Positions 44,961-53,029 are shown, counted from the first letter of the stretch. The stretch is 64,000 nt of DNA from Chitinophagaceae bacterium (GCA_016720745.1 JADKKA010000022.1:496001-560000); one strand, 5' to 3'. Notes: generated by a model from the letters alone, not told the origin. A program made the numbers and translations.

Positions 44961-45719
44961 ATGAATATCGTCATGATCGGTTCCGGAAATGTGGCAGCTG
45001 TGCTGGGCAGAAAATTAAAAGCTGCAGGACATACAATCGTGCAATTGTATAGCAGGAATGCCAGTGCCGCTTCAGAACTGGCCTATGAATTGGATTCAGA
45101 GTCCACGAACTACAAAAGCATGATACAGAAAAATGCAGACCTCTATATCATTGCGGTGGATGACCGGTCAATTGATGACGTAGCCGATGACCTTCGTGTG
45201 CCCGGAAAGATCGTGGTACATACAGCAGCCTCGGTGCCAATGGACATATTGAAGAATGTGTCAGAACATTATGGGGTGCTGTATCCATTGCAAAGTTTGA
45301 GCAAGGATATTGGCACGATCACTGAAATTCCTCTTTTTGTAGATGGTAATGATGACTATACCAAAGGGCGGCTGCAAAGCCTGGCAGCTTCCATTTCCAA
45401 AGAACAGGTGGGGGTGGCTGCTGATGATGACCGGGCCAAGCTGCATGTGGCCGCCGTAGTAGTGAATAATTTTACCAATCATCTGTACCAGCTGGCAGAA
45501 GAATATTGCCGCAAGGAAGGACTTGATTTCAAATTACTCCAGCCCCTGATCGAAGAAACGGCCCTTCGCCTTCGCGATCACAGCCCTGCCCAGTCTCTGA
45601 CCGGTCCGGCCATCCGTCACGATAAGCAGACCATCGAAAAACACCTCGAAATACTGCATACGCATCCTAAACTCAGGAATATCTACCTGATGATGACCGA
45701 AAGCATTCAGCAGCCCTGA
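44961..45719 (+). CDS. Rossmann-fold plus DUF2520 domain protein
   Basis: A 252-residue protein. The N-terminal NAD(P)-binding domain opens MNIVMIGSGNVAAVLGRKLKAAG, like ProC and F420-dependent reductases. It is followed by DLYIIAVDDRSIDDVADDL and a C-terminal helical DUF2520 domain with YPLQSLSKD, KLHVAAVVVNNFTNHLY and SLTGPAIRHDKQTIEKHLEIL. It resembles 6-phosphogluconate-dehydrogenase-type reductases; the substrate is unknown. The start at 44961 follows a strong ribosome-binding site. Confidence 0.88.
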   Translation: MNIVMIGSGNVAAVLGRKLKAAGHTIVQLYSRNASAASELAYELDSESTNYKSMIQKNADLYIIAVDDRSIDDVADDLRVPGKIVVHTAASVPMDILKNVSEHYGVLYPLQSLSKDIGTITEIPLFVDGNDDYTKGRLQSLAASISKEQVGVAADDDRAKLHVAAVVVNNFTNHLYQLAEEYCRKEGLDFKLLQPLIEETALRLRDHSPAQSLTGPAIRHDKQTIEKHLEILHTHPKLRNIYLMMTESIQQP

Positions 45720-45762
45720 CGTCTTTTTACCAAACGAGTAAATCCCTTGCTCGATTTACCAC

Positions 45763-45770
45763 TATTTTTG
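45763..45770 (+). promoter_or_regulatory. -7 promoter box TATTTTTG before the ferredoxin gene
   Basis: A perfect TAnnTTTG box between the DUF2520 stop and the ferredoxin start (ATG at 45835). A TTG lies 13 bases upstream, which is closer than usual. Confidence 0.4.
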
Positions 45771-45834
45771 CAGCGCCCCGGACAGCTTTACCAATGAAGC
45801 AGGCCGGAACCAGATCATCAATAAGCAAGACGAG

Positions 45835-46170
45835 ATGTACACTGTAAAATTCAAATTTGAACAAAAAGGACTGGAACCCGTCACCCTTGAACAGGTGGAA
45901 CCCGGACAAAGCCTGCTGGAAATTGCACTGACCAATGATATTGACCTCCACCATAACTGCGGAGGTGTATGTGCCTGTACCACCTGTCATTTGTATATAG
46001 AAAAGGGGATGGAACATATCGATGAATTGTCTGACCGGGAAGAAGATTTTATTGACCGGGCCATCAGTCCGAAACTGAACTCCAGACTGGGCTGTCAGTC
46101 CCTTTTGCTGGATGGTACTGGTTTAATTGAAGTAACTTTACCTGATCAGACGCAGTTTTTGGGAGAATAA
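45835..46170 (+). CDS. fdx: 2Fe-2S ferredoxin, adrenodoxin type
   Basis: A 111-residue electron carrier. The cluster ligands are C42, C48, C51 and C87 (HNCGGVCACTTCHLY and LGCQSLL), the C-x5-C-x2-C spacing of adrenodoxin/Isc-type ferredoxins; C46 is an extra Cys as in several relatives. The acidic MEHIDELSDREEDFID helix is the usual partner-binding surface. With iscX 77 bases downstream it probably serves Fe-S cluster assembly. The other isc/suf genes are not here. Confidence 0.93.
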   Translation: MYTVKFKFEQKGLEPVTLEQVEPGQSLLEIALTNDIDLHHNCGGVCACTTCHLYIEKGMEHIDELSDREEDFIDRAISPKLNSRLGCQSLLLDGTGLIEVTLPDQTQFLGE

Positions 46171-46247
46171 AGAATCGATCATCGCTGACAGAGTATTCAA
46201 TGTTTCCTAATCTTTTAATTCCCTGATCAGTCTAAAAAATAATACAC

Positions 46248-46487
46248 ATGTCTCAATTCGAGCCCCCCATACACTGGAACGATTATGAAGATATTGCCCT
46301 CAAACTCTATGAGCGTTTTGGGGATGATTTCAATGAAGGAAAGATTTACCGGATCCGTTTCACTGATCTGCTGGAGTGGGTATTGCAAATTCCCGGCTTT
46401 ACCGGTACCAGAGAGGAAAGCAACGAAGGCCATCTGGAAATGATCCAGAGCAGCTGGGTATATGAGTGGAGGGATAGTCAGAAGTGA
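46248..46487 (+). CDS. iscX: IscX-like Fe-S assembly protein
   Basis: A 79-residue acidic protein matching IscX: IHWNDYEDIALKLYERF (E. coli starts WTDTREIAEALYD), IRFTDLLEWVLQIPGF and SNEGHLEMIQSSWVYEW. IscX binds the cysteine desulfurase IscS and iron, adjusting the rate of Fe-S cluster building. The adjacent ferredoxin gene agrees with this role. A GTTGAGNN array begins 4 bases after its stop. Confidence 0.9.
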   Translation: MSQFEPPIHWNDYEDIALKLYERFGDDFNEGKIYRIRFTDLLEWVLQIPGFTGTREESNEGHLEMIQSSWVYEWRDSQK

Positions 46488-46490
46488 GAT

Positions 46491-46543
46491 GGTTGAGGGG
46501 TTGAGAGGTTGAGTAGTTGAGAGGTTGAGTTGTTGAGATGTTT
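46491..46543. repeat. Octamer array GTTGAGNN
   Basis: Six octamers GTTGAG with suffixes GG, AG, TA, AG, TT, AT, ending in GTTTAAA. It fills most of the gap between iscX and kdsC and matches the array at 35399-35471 in the same orientation. Confidence 0.85.
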
Positions 46544-46566
46544 AAAACGAATATTTTGTTGATACC

Positions 46567-47088
46567 ATGAATATCCTGGAATTATTCAAACCGGTTACGG
46601 CCTTTGTCTTTGATGTGGACGGGGTGCTCACAGACGGTACTGTTTTAGTACTGGATGGTGGTTTGCAGGCCAGGAGAATGAATATCAAAGATGGTTTTGC
46701 CCTGCAGATGGCATTAAAGAAAGGATACCGGATCAAGATCATTTCCGGGGGACATTCACCGGAAGTGCAGGATCGATTGGAAAAACTGGGAGTAAAGGAT
46801 GTGAGTATGTCAGTAATGGATAAAAAGCAACTACTCTCAGATTTCGTAACCGGTAAAAAACTCAAAAGAGAACAGGTACTTTATATGGGTGATGATCTTC
46901 CTGATTTACCAGCCCTTCAATATGCCGGTGTTTCCTGTTGCCCGGCCGATGCAGTTACCGAAGTAAAAGAAGCCGTACATTATATTTCACCATTCAAAGG
47001 AGGTGAAACCTGTGTACGGGAAGTGATTGAAAAAGTGATGAAGCTCAATGGGCACTGGGAGTATTCGGAGCATGTAGCTTCCAGGTGA
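46567..47088 (+). CDS. kdsC: 3-deoxy-D-manno-octulosonate 8-phosphate phosphatase
   Basis: A 173-residue HAD phosphatase of the KdsC type, which makes free KDO for the inner core of lipopolysaccharide. HAD motif I is FDVDGVLTDGT (D19 nucleophile, D21 acid), motif II IISGG, the Lys is in the region MDKKQLLSDF, and motif IV is YMGDDLPDLPAL. The cap-less short form and tetramer-type C-terminus fit KdsC. Its stop is followed within a few bases by CAGTC repeats. Confidence 0.92.
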   Translation: MNILELFKPVTAFVFDVDGVLTDGTVLVLDGGLQARRMNIKDGFALQMALKKGYRIKIISGGHSPEVQDRLEKLGVKDVSMSVMDKKQLLSDFVTGKKLKREQVLYMGDDLPDLPALQYAGVSCCPADAVTEVKEAVHYISPFKGGETCVREVIEKVMKLNGHWEYSEHVASR

Positions 47089-47091
47089 GCA

Positions 47092-47225
47092 GTTTTCAGT
47101 CGACAGTCGGCTCGGGCGGCCGGCGGGCGGGGGCGGGCCGGGGGGCGGGGGCGGGCGGGGGGGGGCGGGGGCGGGGGCGGGGGGGGGGGGGGTCAGTCGA
47201 CAGTCAGTCGACAGTCATCAGTCAA
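47092..47225. repeat. CAGTCNN array broken by a G-rich block
   Basis: CAGTC heptamers begin 3 bases after the kdsC stop (CAGTTTT CAGTCGA CAGTCGG), give way at 47112 to a block of almost only G with scattered C (to 47192), and resume with TCAGTCGA CAGTCAGTCGA CAGTCAT CAGTC. The block resembles that at 35616-35719 and may be an artefact. Confidence 0.75.
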
Positions 47226-47240
47226 AAGCCCCTTAGCACT

Positions 47241-47360
47241 CAATATCCTAATATCTTAATATCCTAATACCCCCCGCCTTCGCTTTAGCTTCTGCGGGCA
47301 AGCAATACCCAATACCTAATACCTAATACCTAATACCCAATTCCTAATACCCAATCCCCA
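47241..47360. repeat. CTAATA array with central hairpin
   Basis: Octamers CTAATATC/TTAATATC at 47241-47272, then a hairpin element CCCGCC TTCGC...GCTTC TGCGGG (47273-47303), then heptamers CTAATAC C at 47304-47360. The order matches 53030-53140. Confidence 0.8.
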
Positions 47361-47391
47361 ACTTCTTCCTATCTTTCCATAAATTTCCTGC

Positions 47392-48315
47392 ATGAGATTG
47401 ATCGTCGCGTTTTTACGGCTGGTCCGACTGCCCAATCTCATTTTCATGGCACTGACCCAGTTACTCTTTCAATTTTGTATTTATTATCCTCTTTATCGCG
47501 GACATGTGCCGGATAGTGATTTGCTACGTTTCATCTTGCTTTTATTTGCTTCTCTTTTTATTGCAGCTGCGGGATATATCATCAACGACTATTTTGATAT
47601 CAATATTGATGAGGTGAATAAGCCCAAAAAAATGGTGGTGGATAAGCTGATTCACCGGCGTTGGGCCATTGCCTGGCATTTCATGCTCAGTGGCGGGGGA
47701 ATTATTTTAACTGTGCTGGCCGTGCCCTTTTTTCAAAAATGGTATTTGATACTGGCCAATGTACTTTGTGTGGTATTGCTTTGGTTCTACTCCACCAATT
47801 TCAAAAAAAGCCTGCTCACCGGTAATATTGTGATCTCCCTGCTTACTGCCTGGACCATCCTTGTCATTTTCTTTTCCAAACTGGATTTGGCGAGTGCGTT
47901 TACCGGGGAGCATTACCGTTTTTTCCGCCTGGCCATTCTTTATGCGGGATTTGCCTTTATCATTTCACTGGTGCGGGAAGCCATCAAGGATATGGAAGAC
48001 ATGCCGGGTGATGCGCGTTATGGTTGCAGAACAATGCCCATTGTTTGGGGAACCAATGTAACCAAAGTGTATGTAGCAGTTTGGCTGGTGGTACTCATAG
48101 CCGTTTTGCTGATCCTGCAGGTATATGTGATGCAGTTTAAATGGTGGCTGGGCATTGCTTACAGTATTCCGGCAATCATTTTTCCGCTCCTGATTATTTT
48201 ATTCAAACTCAGAAAAAGCCAAAGCACCGACCATTTTCACCGGCTGAGTATCCTCACCAAACTGGTCATGCTGACCGGTATACTTTCCATGGCTTTTTTT
48301 TATTATTATCTATGA
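47392..48315 (+). CDS. UbiA family prenyltransferase (geranylgeranylglycerol-phosphate-type)
   Basis: A 307-residue integral membrane enzyme with eight or nine hydrophobic segments. The first aspartate motif is NDYFDINIDEVNKPKK (about 63-78) and the second is DMEDMPGDARYG (about 202-213); both bind the prenyl diphosphate through magnesium. Automatic annotation often calls such Bacteroidota proteins geranylgeranylglycerol-phosphate geranylgeranyltransferase. The acceptor here is unproven. Its TGA overlaps the start of maf by 4 bases. Confidence 0.88.
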   Translation: MRLIVAFLRLVRLPNLIFMALTQLLFQFCIYYPLYRGHVPDSDLLRFILLLFASLFIAAAGYIINDYFDINIDEVNKPKKMVVDKLIHRRWAIAWHFMLSGGGIILTVLAVPFFQKWYLILANVLCVVLLWFYSTNFKKSLLTGNIVISLLTAWTILVIFFSKLDLASAFTGEHYRFFRLAILYAGFAFIISLVREAIKDMEDMPGDARYGCRTMPIVWGTNVTKVYVAVWLVVLIAVLLILQVYVMQFKWWLGIAYSIPAIIFPLLIILFKLRKSQSTDHFHRLSILTKLVMLTGILSMAFFYYYL

Positions 48316-48875
48316 ATACAATCATTCTGGCTTCTCAATCCCCCCGGCGCAAGCAATTACTGGAATGGGCAGAAATACCTTTTGAGATCATCGTAAAGGA
48401 AACCGATGAACATTTTCCACCGGGTATCTCTCCGGAAGAAGTGGCAGTTTATATTGCCCGCAACAAAGCCCTGGCTGTACAGGAAAACGCAGGAGAAAAA
48501 ACAGTTCTGGCGGCAGATACGATTGTGGTACTGGATGATCATATCATTGGTAAACCTGTTCACCGGGAAGATGCCGTGAGCATGTTGCTGGCTCTCTCCG
48601 GTGAAAAGCACCGGGTAGTAACAGGGGTGGTAATCAGAAAAGGAGAGAAAGAAATTGCTTTTGCAGATGTAACAGAAGTGGAGTTTCATCCGATCAGTGA
48701 GCAGGAAATAGAATTTTATGTAGATAAATACAAACCTTATGATAAAGCCGGGGCCTACGCCATCCAGGAATGGATTGGTGTAGTGGGTATCAAATCCATC
48801 CATGGCGATTTCTACAATGTCATGGGCCTTCCCGTCAGCCGTGTTGTCCGTGAATTACACCGGATCAACAGTTGA
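48312..48875 (+). CDS. maf: Maf family nucleotide pyrophosphatase
   Basis: A 187-residue cytoplasmic enzyme that hydrolyses non-canonical nucleoside triphosphates (dTTP/UTP type). Visible are ILASQSPRRKQLLEWAEI at the start, AADTIVVLDDHIIGKP with the catalytic Asp, SGEKHRVVTGVVI, YKPYDKAGAYAIQEW and VMGLPVSRVVREL. The ATG at 48312 overlaps the UbiA stop (ATGA), which decides it against an upstream start in the same frame. Confidence 0.93.
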   Translation: MNTIILASQSPRRKQLLEWAEIPFEIIVKETDEHFPPGISPEEVAVYIARNKALAVQENAGEKTVLAADTIVVLDDHIIGKPVHREDAVSMLLALSGEKHRVVTGVVIRKGEKEIAFADVTEVEFHPISEQEIEFYVDKYKPYDKAGAYAIQEWIGVVGIKSIHGDFYNVMGLPVSRVVRELHRINS

Positions 48876-48959
48876 AAAAAACATCTTTCACTGGGGTATT
48901 TCACCTTGCCACTATTTTAATGCCTGATAGCTTCGGGTTGTTAATGGAACGGAAGGGAG

Positions 48960-49061
48960 CAGTCTGTCAGTCTATCAGTCTGTCAGTCATCAGTCGGCAG
49001 TCAGCAGTCAGCAGTCGTCAGTCAGCAGTCGACAGTCTGCAGTCGACAGTCTGCAGTCGGG
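48960..49061. repeat. CAGTC array, octamers then heptamers
   Basis: Three octamers (CAGTCTGT CAGTCTAT CAGTCTGT) are followed by eleven heptamers CAGTCNN with suffixes AT, GG, AG, AG, GT, AG, GA, TG, GA, TG, GG. It lies in the 286-bp gap between maf and the DUF2851 gene. Confidence 0.9.
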
Positions 49062-49073
49062 TCAGAGGCTTGT

Positions 49074-49096
49074 CACCCTGAGCTTGTCGAAGGGTG
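49074..49096. repeat. CACCCTGAGCTTGTCGAAGGGTG palindromic element (23 bp)
   Basis: An imperfect palindrome with arms CACCCTGAG... and ...CGAAGGGTG. Near-identical elements are scattered in many unrelated bacterial genomes, REP-like in character. Here it follows directly after the CAGTC array, before the DUF2851 gene. Confidence 0.75.
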
Positions 49097-49161
49097 TTGA
49101 GTTATAGTCAGTCTGCAGACTTCTTCCTGTTCTCTTTGTTTAATTACTTATTCATTTCAAG

Positions 49162-50427
49162 ATGAACGAGAAGCTACTGCATTTTATCTGGCAAAAACAG
49201 TACTACAATCCAAATGAACTCGTAACCGTTTCCGGCGAGCCATTGAAAGTGATTGCAACAGGTACTTATAATTTTGATCAGGGCCCTGATTTCAAACAGG
49301 CCCGGGTACAAATCAGGCAAACAACCTGGGCGGGTAATATTGAGCTCCACCTGCGCACAAGCGACTGGTACCGGCACCAGCACCAGCATGACCGCAATTA
49401 TGATAATGTGATTTTGCATGTGGTATGGAAACACGATGCAGAACAAAATGGCGTACCCGTGCTGGAACTGGAAAACAGGGTACCCAAGGTATTGCTGGAA
49501 AAATTTGAAGGACTGATGAACCAAACCTCTTTTATTCCCTGCGAAAAAATGATGACCAGGGTAGAAGAAATTCACTGGCAAAGCTGGAAGGACCGTCTCG
49601 TGGCAGAAAGACTGCAAAGAAAGTCGGCCGTAGTTTTAAAATACCTGGAAGAAAATAAAGGGAACTGGGAAGAGACCTGCTGGTGGATCATCGCCAGAAA
49701 TTTCGGATCAAGGGTCAATATGGCGGCCTTTGAAGAAATGGCCAAATCCTTATCACTGCCCCTGCTGGCCAGACATCGTTCACAACAGATTCAACTGGAG
49801 TCCTTATTCATGGGGCAGGCTGGTTTGCTACGCGAAAAGATTTCAGGGGATGACTACTATACATTATTGCAGCGGGAGTACCATTTTTTCCGGGAGAAAT
49901 ACCGGCTGAAACCAGTCAGCCAGCCGGTTTATTTTTTAAGAATGCGGCCAGGCAATTTTCCCACGCTCCGGCTGGCGCAGCTGGCGGCACTGATGCACAA
50001 AACAACACATCTCTTTGCCCGTATCCGTGATGCGGCAGATGCCGCTGATCTGAGAGAACTCTTTGATGTATTTGCGAATGATTACTGGCACTATCATTAC
50101 CGTTTTGGAGAAGGCACCCGGTATCGGGAAAAAAGAATGGGAGCGGTAATGTCCGACAGCTTGCTGATCAATGCGGTCGTTCCCCTGTTGTTTGCTTATG
50201 GTCTCTATCATGGGGATGAAGCAACAAAGCAAAAAGCAATGGATCTGCTGGAGCGGACTACCGCCGAGAACAACAGCATTACCCAGGGCTTTCGCAGAAT
50301 GGGCGTAAAGAACAGCAATGGTTACGACAGCCAGGCCATTACCGAACTCAAGAATGAATATTGTAATAACAAACGCTGCCTGGAATGTATGATTGGTAAT
50401 GTACTACTCAAAACAGGAGTGCAGTGA
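49162..50427 (+). CDS. DUF2851 family protein
   Basis: A 421-residue protein of the DUF2851 family, found mainly in Bacteroidota, without known function. Conserved motifs are MNEKLLHFIWQKQYY at the start, GTYNFDQGPDFKQARVQI, NIELHLRTSDWYRHQHQHDRNYDNVILHVVW (His-rich), and a C-terminal Cys group NNKRCLECMIGN that could bind metal. Most likely cytoplasmic, since no signal sequence is seen. The gene is single. Confidence 0.9.
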   Translation: MNEKLLHFIWQKQYYNPNELVTVSGEPLKVIATGTYNFDQGPDFKQARVQIRQTTWAGNIELHLRTSDWYRHQHQHDRNYDNVILHVVWKHDAEQNGVPVLELENRVPKVLLEKFEGLMNQTSFIPCEKMMTRVEEIHWQSWKDRLVAERLQRKSAVVLKYLEENKGNWEETCWWIIARNFGSRVNMAAFEEMAKSLSLPLLARHRSQQIQLESLFMGQAGLLREKISGDDYYTLLQREYHFFREKYRLKPVSQPVYFLRMRPGNFPTLRLAQLAALMHKTTHLFARIRDAADAADLRELFDVFANDYWHYHYRFGEGTRYREKRMGAVMSDSLLINAVVPLLFAYGLYHGDEATKQKAMDLLERTTAENNSITQGFRRMGVKNSNGYDSQAITELKNEYCNNKRCLECMIGNVLLKTGVQ

Positions 50428-50473
50428 AAGAGGGCATTCATTGCACTCACCTGAGCAGTCCATTTATAGCTGT

Positions 50474-50905
50474 TCAGGATCCTGTTCTGATCCAGGCACC
50501 CCAGTCTATTTTTACTTCAATATCGGGATGAATACTTTTGATAACCGGACAGGTTTCACCGGTATTTTTCAGGATAGTGATTGTTTTTTCATCCAGTTCC
50601 AGCAGGTTACCTGGAATAGAAAAGTGGAGGTCAATACCGCCTATCCGGCGGGGATCGGCCTTCATGATTTTAAGCACATCAATTTTCACGCCGTCAAGAT
50701 CGAAACCCATGCTTTGCGCCTTGATTCCCATTACGGTAATCATACAGGTGGCCAGGCTGGTTGCCATCAGGTCCGTTGGGGAAAATCTTTCGCCCTTACC
50801 ATGGTTATCGGTAGGAGCATCCGTTTCAACCGAATTTCCGCTTTTGAGGTGGGTACAGGTGGTTCTAAGTCCCCCGGTATAGTGTACTGAAGAAGTCATT
50901 ATCAA
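50474..50905 (-). CDS. OsmC family peroxiredoxin-like protein
   Basis: A 143-residue protein of the OsmC/Ohr superfamily, which reduces organic hydroperoxides with a pair of Cys. The first is in MATSLATCMITVMGIKAQ and the second in NTGETCPVIKSIHP. ERFSPTDLMATSL is the family motif before the first Cys. This matches the YhfA/OsmC-like branch more than Ohr. Start may be ATG at 50905 or at 50899. Convergent to the DUF2851 gene. Confidence 0.9.
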   Translation of the reverse strand: MIMTSSVHYTGGLRTTCTHLKSGNSVETDAPTDNHGKGERFSPTDLMATSLATCMITVMGIKAQSMGFDLDGVKIDVLKIMKADPRRIGGIDLHFSIPGNLLELDEKTITILKNTGETCPVIKSIHPDIEVKIDWGAWIRTGS

Positions 50906-51055
50906 TAATTTGCCCTAAATTTACGTTTATTCAATTCAGGGACTCGGTGAAAGGGTAGAAAATCATGAAATCTGGCTGAATAAAGCAGCTTTTTTTAAAA
51001 GGGTCTTCTCCTTACACCTGATAGTTCCCATTCAAGAGCAGTTAAAAGTATTTCT

Positions 51056-51859
51056 GTGAAGAAACTGATCCTTTTCATATTCATCCTATGCCCTGTACTA
51101 CTGATAGCGCAGGACAGTACCGGTAAACGTAAAGCATCCGGCAAAGCAGAAAAAAAAGAAGAACGCCGCCAGCGGGTGAATGATATGATGAAGCAGGCGG
51201 AAGAAGGCGTGCTGATCTACAGCAAACAAACTTTGTTTGGCATGCAGTTCCGCAGCAATGGGTACGGCGCTTATTTTGAACTGGGCCGTAGCAAAAGCAA
51301 TCGCCGCACCAATATTTACCGTTTCGATTTTACTGAAATCAAACATCCAAAAGAGGACAAAGAACCTAATGCCGGAATCATTTTTGGCAACCCTTACATC
51401 TTTGCCAAAAAGAATTATTTCTACCAGGCCACATTGGGATTCGGTCAGCAATACATTTTAGGACAGAAAGGAAATAAGAACGGGGTAGCCGTTTCTGCCG
51501 TGTACAATGGCGGACTGGCCCTCGGATTACTCCGCCCTTATTATATTGAAGTTGACGATCAGGGTGAGTCACGCTTAATCAAGTATTCGCAGGCAGATAG
51601 TCTGCTCTTTGTCGGTTCCTCCATCCTCGGCGGCTCCGGATTTGGAAAGGGCTGGAATGAAATCAGCATCAAACCAGGCGCTTTTGTCAAAGCTGCCCTT
51701 CGTTTTGATTACGGACGCTTCAACGAACTGGTGTCCGGCATTGAAATCGGTGTCAGCGGGGAATTCTATGCCAGCAAAATCCCGCTCATGGTGGGCCAGA
51801 AGGATAAACAATTCTTCTTTCAGGGATATATTGCCCTGGCTTTTGGCAGACGAAAATAA
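51056..51859 (+). CDS. Exported beta-barrel-like protein of unknown function
   Basis: A 267-residue protein with a signal peptide (about 1-19, ending LIAQ), then a Lys/Glu/Arg-rich helix (22-47) and alternating strands (for example RSNGYGAYFELGR, NYFYQATLGFGQQYILG, SAVYNGGLALGLLRPYYIEV, GYIALAFGRRK), which fit an outer-membrane barrel with a C-terminal aromatic strand. It begins with GTG at 51056 and no better ATG is close by. I recognise no named family. Confidence 0.6.
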   Translation: MKKLILFIFILCPVLLIAQDSTGKRKASGKAEKKEERRQRVNDMMKQAEEGVLIYSKQTLFGMQFRSNGYGAYFELGRSKSNRRTNIYRFDFTEIKHPKEDKEPNAGIIFGNPYIFAKKNYFYQATLGFGQQYILGQKGNKNGVAVSAVYNGGLALGLLRPYYIEVDDQGESRLIKYSQADSLLFVGSSILGGSGFGKGWNEISIKPGAFVKAALRFDYGRFNELVSGIEIGVSGEFYASKIPLMVGQKDKQFFFQGYIALAFGRRK

Positions 51860-51943
51860 GTCCGCTTAAACAGGTTTTTTACCAATGAAAAGAAGGGCGG
51901 GTTAATCATCCTCTCCGGTACCAACCGGGTCAGCATTTTTTCG

Positions 51944-51951
51944 TAGGTTTG
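51944..51951 (+). promoter_or_regulatory. -7 promoter box TAGGTTTG touching the lipA start
   Basis: A perfect TAnnTTTG box ends 4 bases before the lipA ATG at 51956. If used, transcription would begin at or just after the start codon, giving a leaderless message or use of a later start. Confidence 0.4.
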
Positions 51952-51955
51952 CCCA

Positions 51956-52873
51956 ATGACCGAACTTCCCGTAGTAGCAGCAGTTGAACAGACAAGGGTG
52001 AAGAAGCCGGACTGGCTCCGGGTGAAACTTCCTATTGGAGAGGAATACAGGCATGTGCGCGGCCTGGTAGATAATTACAAATTACATACGATCTGTGAAA
52101 GCGGTAATTGCCCCAATATGGGTGAATGCTGGGGAGCCGGCACTGCCACTTTCATGATTCTTGGCAATACCTGTACCCGCAGTTGCGGCTTCTGTGCCGT
52201 AGCCACGGGTAAACCCGATCCGGTGGATTGGGATGAACCACAGCGGGTGGCTGAAGCCATCCACCTGATGAAAGTGAAGCATGCTGTCATCACTTCGGTA
52301 GACCGGGATGAGATCAAAGACGGAGGTTCTATTATCTGGTACAATACCATCAAGGCGGTGAAGTCGCTCAACCCGCAAACCACGCTCGAAACCCTGATCC
52401 CTGATTTCAAAGGCGAAAAGGAAAATATACAACGCATCATTGATGCTGCTCCGGAAGTAGTAAGTCATAATATTGAAACAGTAGAAAGATTAACCCGTCA
52501 GGTACGAATACAGGCGAAGTACTGGCGCAGCATGGAAGTGATCCGTACGCTCAAGGCCGGTGGTATGCGTACCAAGAGTGGGATCATGCTCGGACTGGGT
52601 GAAAAAAAGGAAGAAGTGATTCAAACCCTCACCGATCTCCGCGATAATGGTTGTGATGTGGTCACAATCGGACAGTACCTCCAACCTACAAAAAAACATT
52701 TACCGGTCAATCGATTTGTACATCCAGATGAATTTGCAGAGTATCGGGAAATTGGTTACCAGCTGGGATTGGATTATGTGGAAAGTGGTCCGCTCGTCCG
52801 TTCATCCTATCATAGCGAGAAACATGTGTTTGCCGGTTTGGGCAGGAAGGAGTGGGAGGAGGGAAGTCGATAG
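51956..52873 (+). CDS. lipA: Lipoyl synthase
   Basis: A 305-residue radical SAM enzyme that inserts two sulfur atoms into octanoyl groups of E2 and H proteins. The auxiliary cluster ligands are C47, C52 and C58 (CESGNCPNMGEC) and the radical SAM cluster ligands C73, C77 and C80 (CTRSCGFC). The C-terminal GPLVRSSYHSEKH gives the unusual Ser ligand. lipB is not adjacent. The last codons (EEGSR, then TAG) already belong to the first CAGTC-like units, so the repeat array overlaps the coding end. Confidence 0.96.
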   Translation: MTELPVVAAVEQTRVKKPDWLRVKLPIGEEYRHVRGLVDNYKLHTICESGNCPNMGECWGAGTATFMILGNTCTRSCGFCAVATGKPDPVDWDEPQRVAEAIHLMKVKHAVITSVDRDEIKDGGSIIWYNTIKAVKSLNPQTTLETLIPDFKGEKENIQRIIDAAPEVVSHNIETVERLTRQVRIQAKYWRSMEVIRTLKAGGMRTKSGIMLGLGEKKEEVIQTLTDLRDNGCDVVTIGQYLQPTKKHLPVNRFVHPDEFAEYREIGYQLGLDYVESGPLVRSSYHSEKHVFAGLGRKEWEEGSR

Positions 52874-53017
52874 TCTTCAGTCGGCAGTCTTCGGTCGGCA
52901 GTCTTCAGTCGGCAGTCTTCGGTCGGCAGTCTTCAGTCGACAGTCTTCAGTCGGCAGTCTTCAGTCGGCAGTCTTCAGTCGACAGTCTTCAGCCGGCAGT
53001 CTTCAGTCGACAGTATG
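52864..53017. repeat. Long CAGTCNN heptamer array with 14-bp alternation
   Basis: Twenty-two heptamers in register. Suffixes alternate almost without exception: TT at every second unit, GG or GA at the others, making a 14-bp higher-order repeat. Core changes are few (CGGTC twice, CAGCC once). It begins inside the last codons of lipA. Confidence 0.92.
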
Positions 53018-53029
53018 TTCCAAAGACCG

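Noticed and set aside
47085..47267. ORF made of Gly, Arg and Ala across the G block
   Set aside because: Translation of a G-rich artefact-like block and CAGTC repeats; not a gene.
48960..49061. CRISPR array
   Set aside because: Units are 7-8 bp with no 25-40 bp repeats, no spacers and no cas genes in the window.
48872..49081. 69-codon ORF after maf
   Set aside because: Begins with TTG and runs into the CAGTC array; no domain or start signal.
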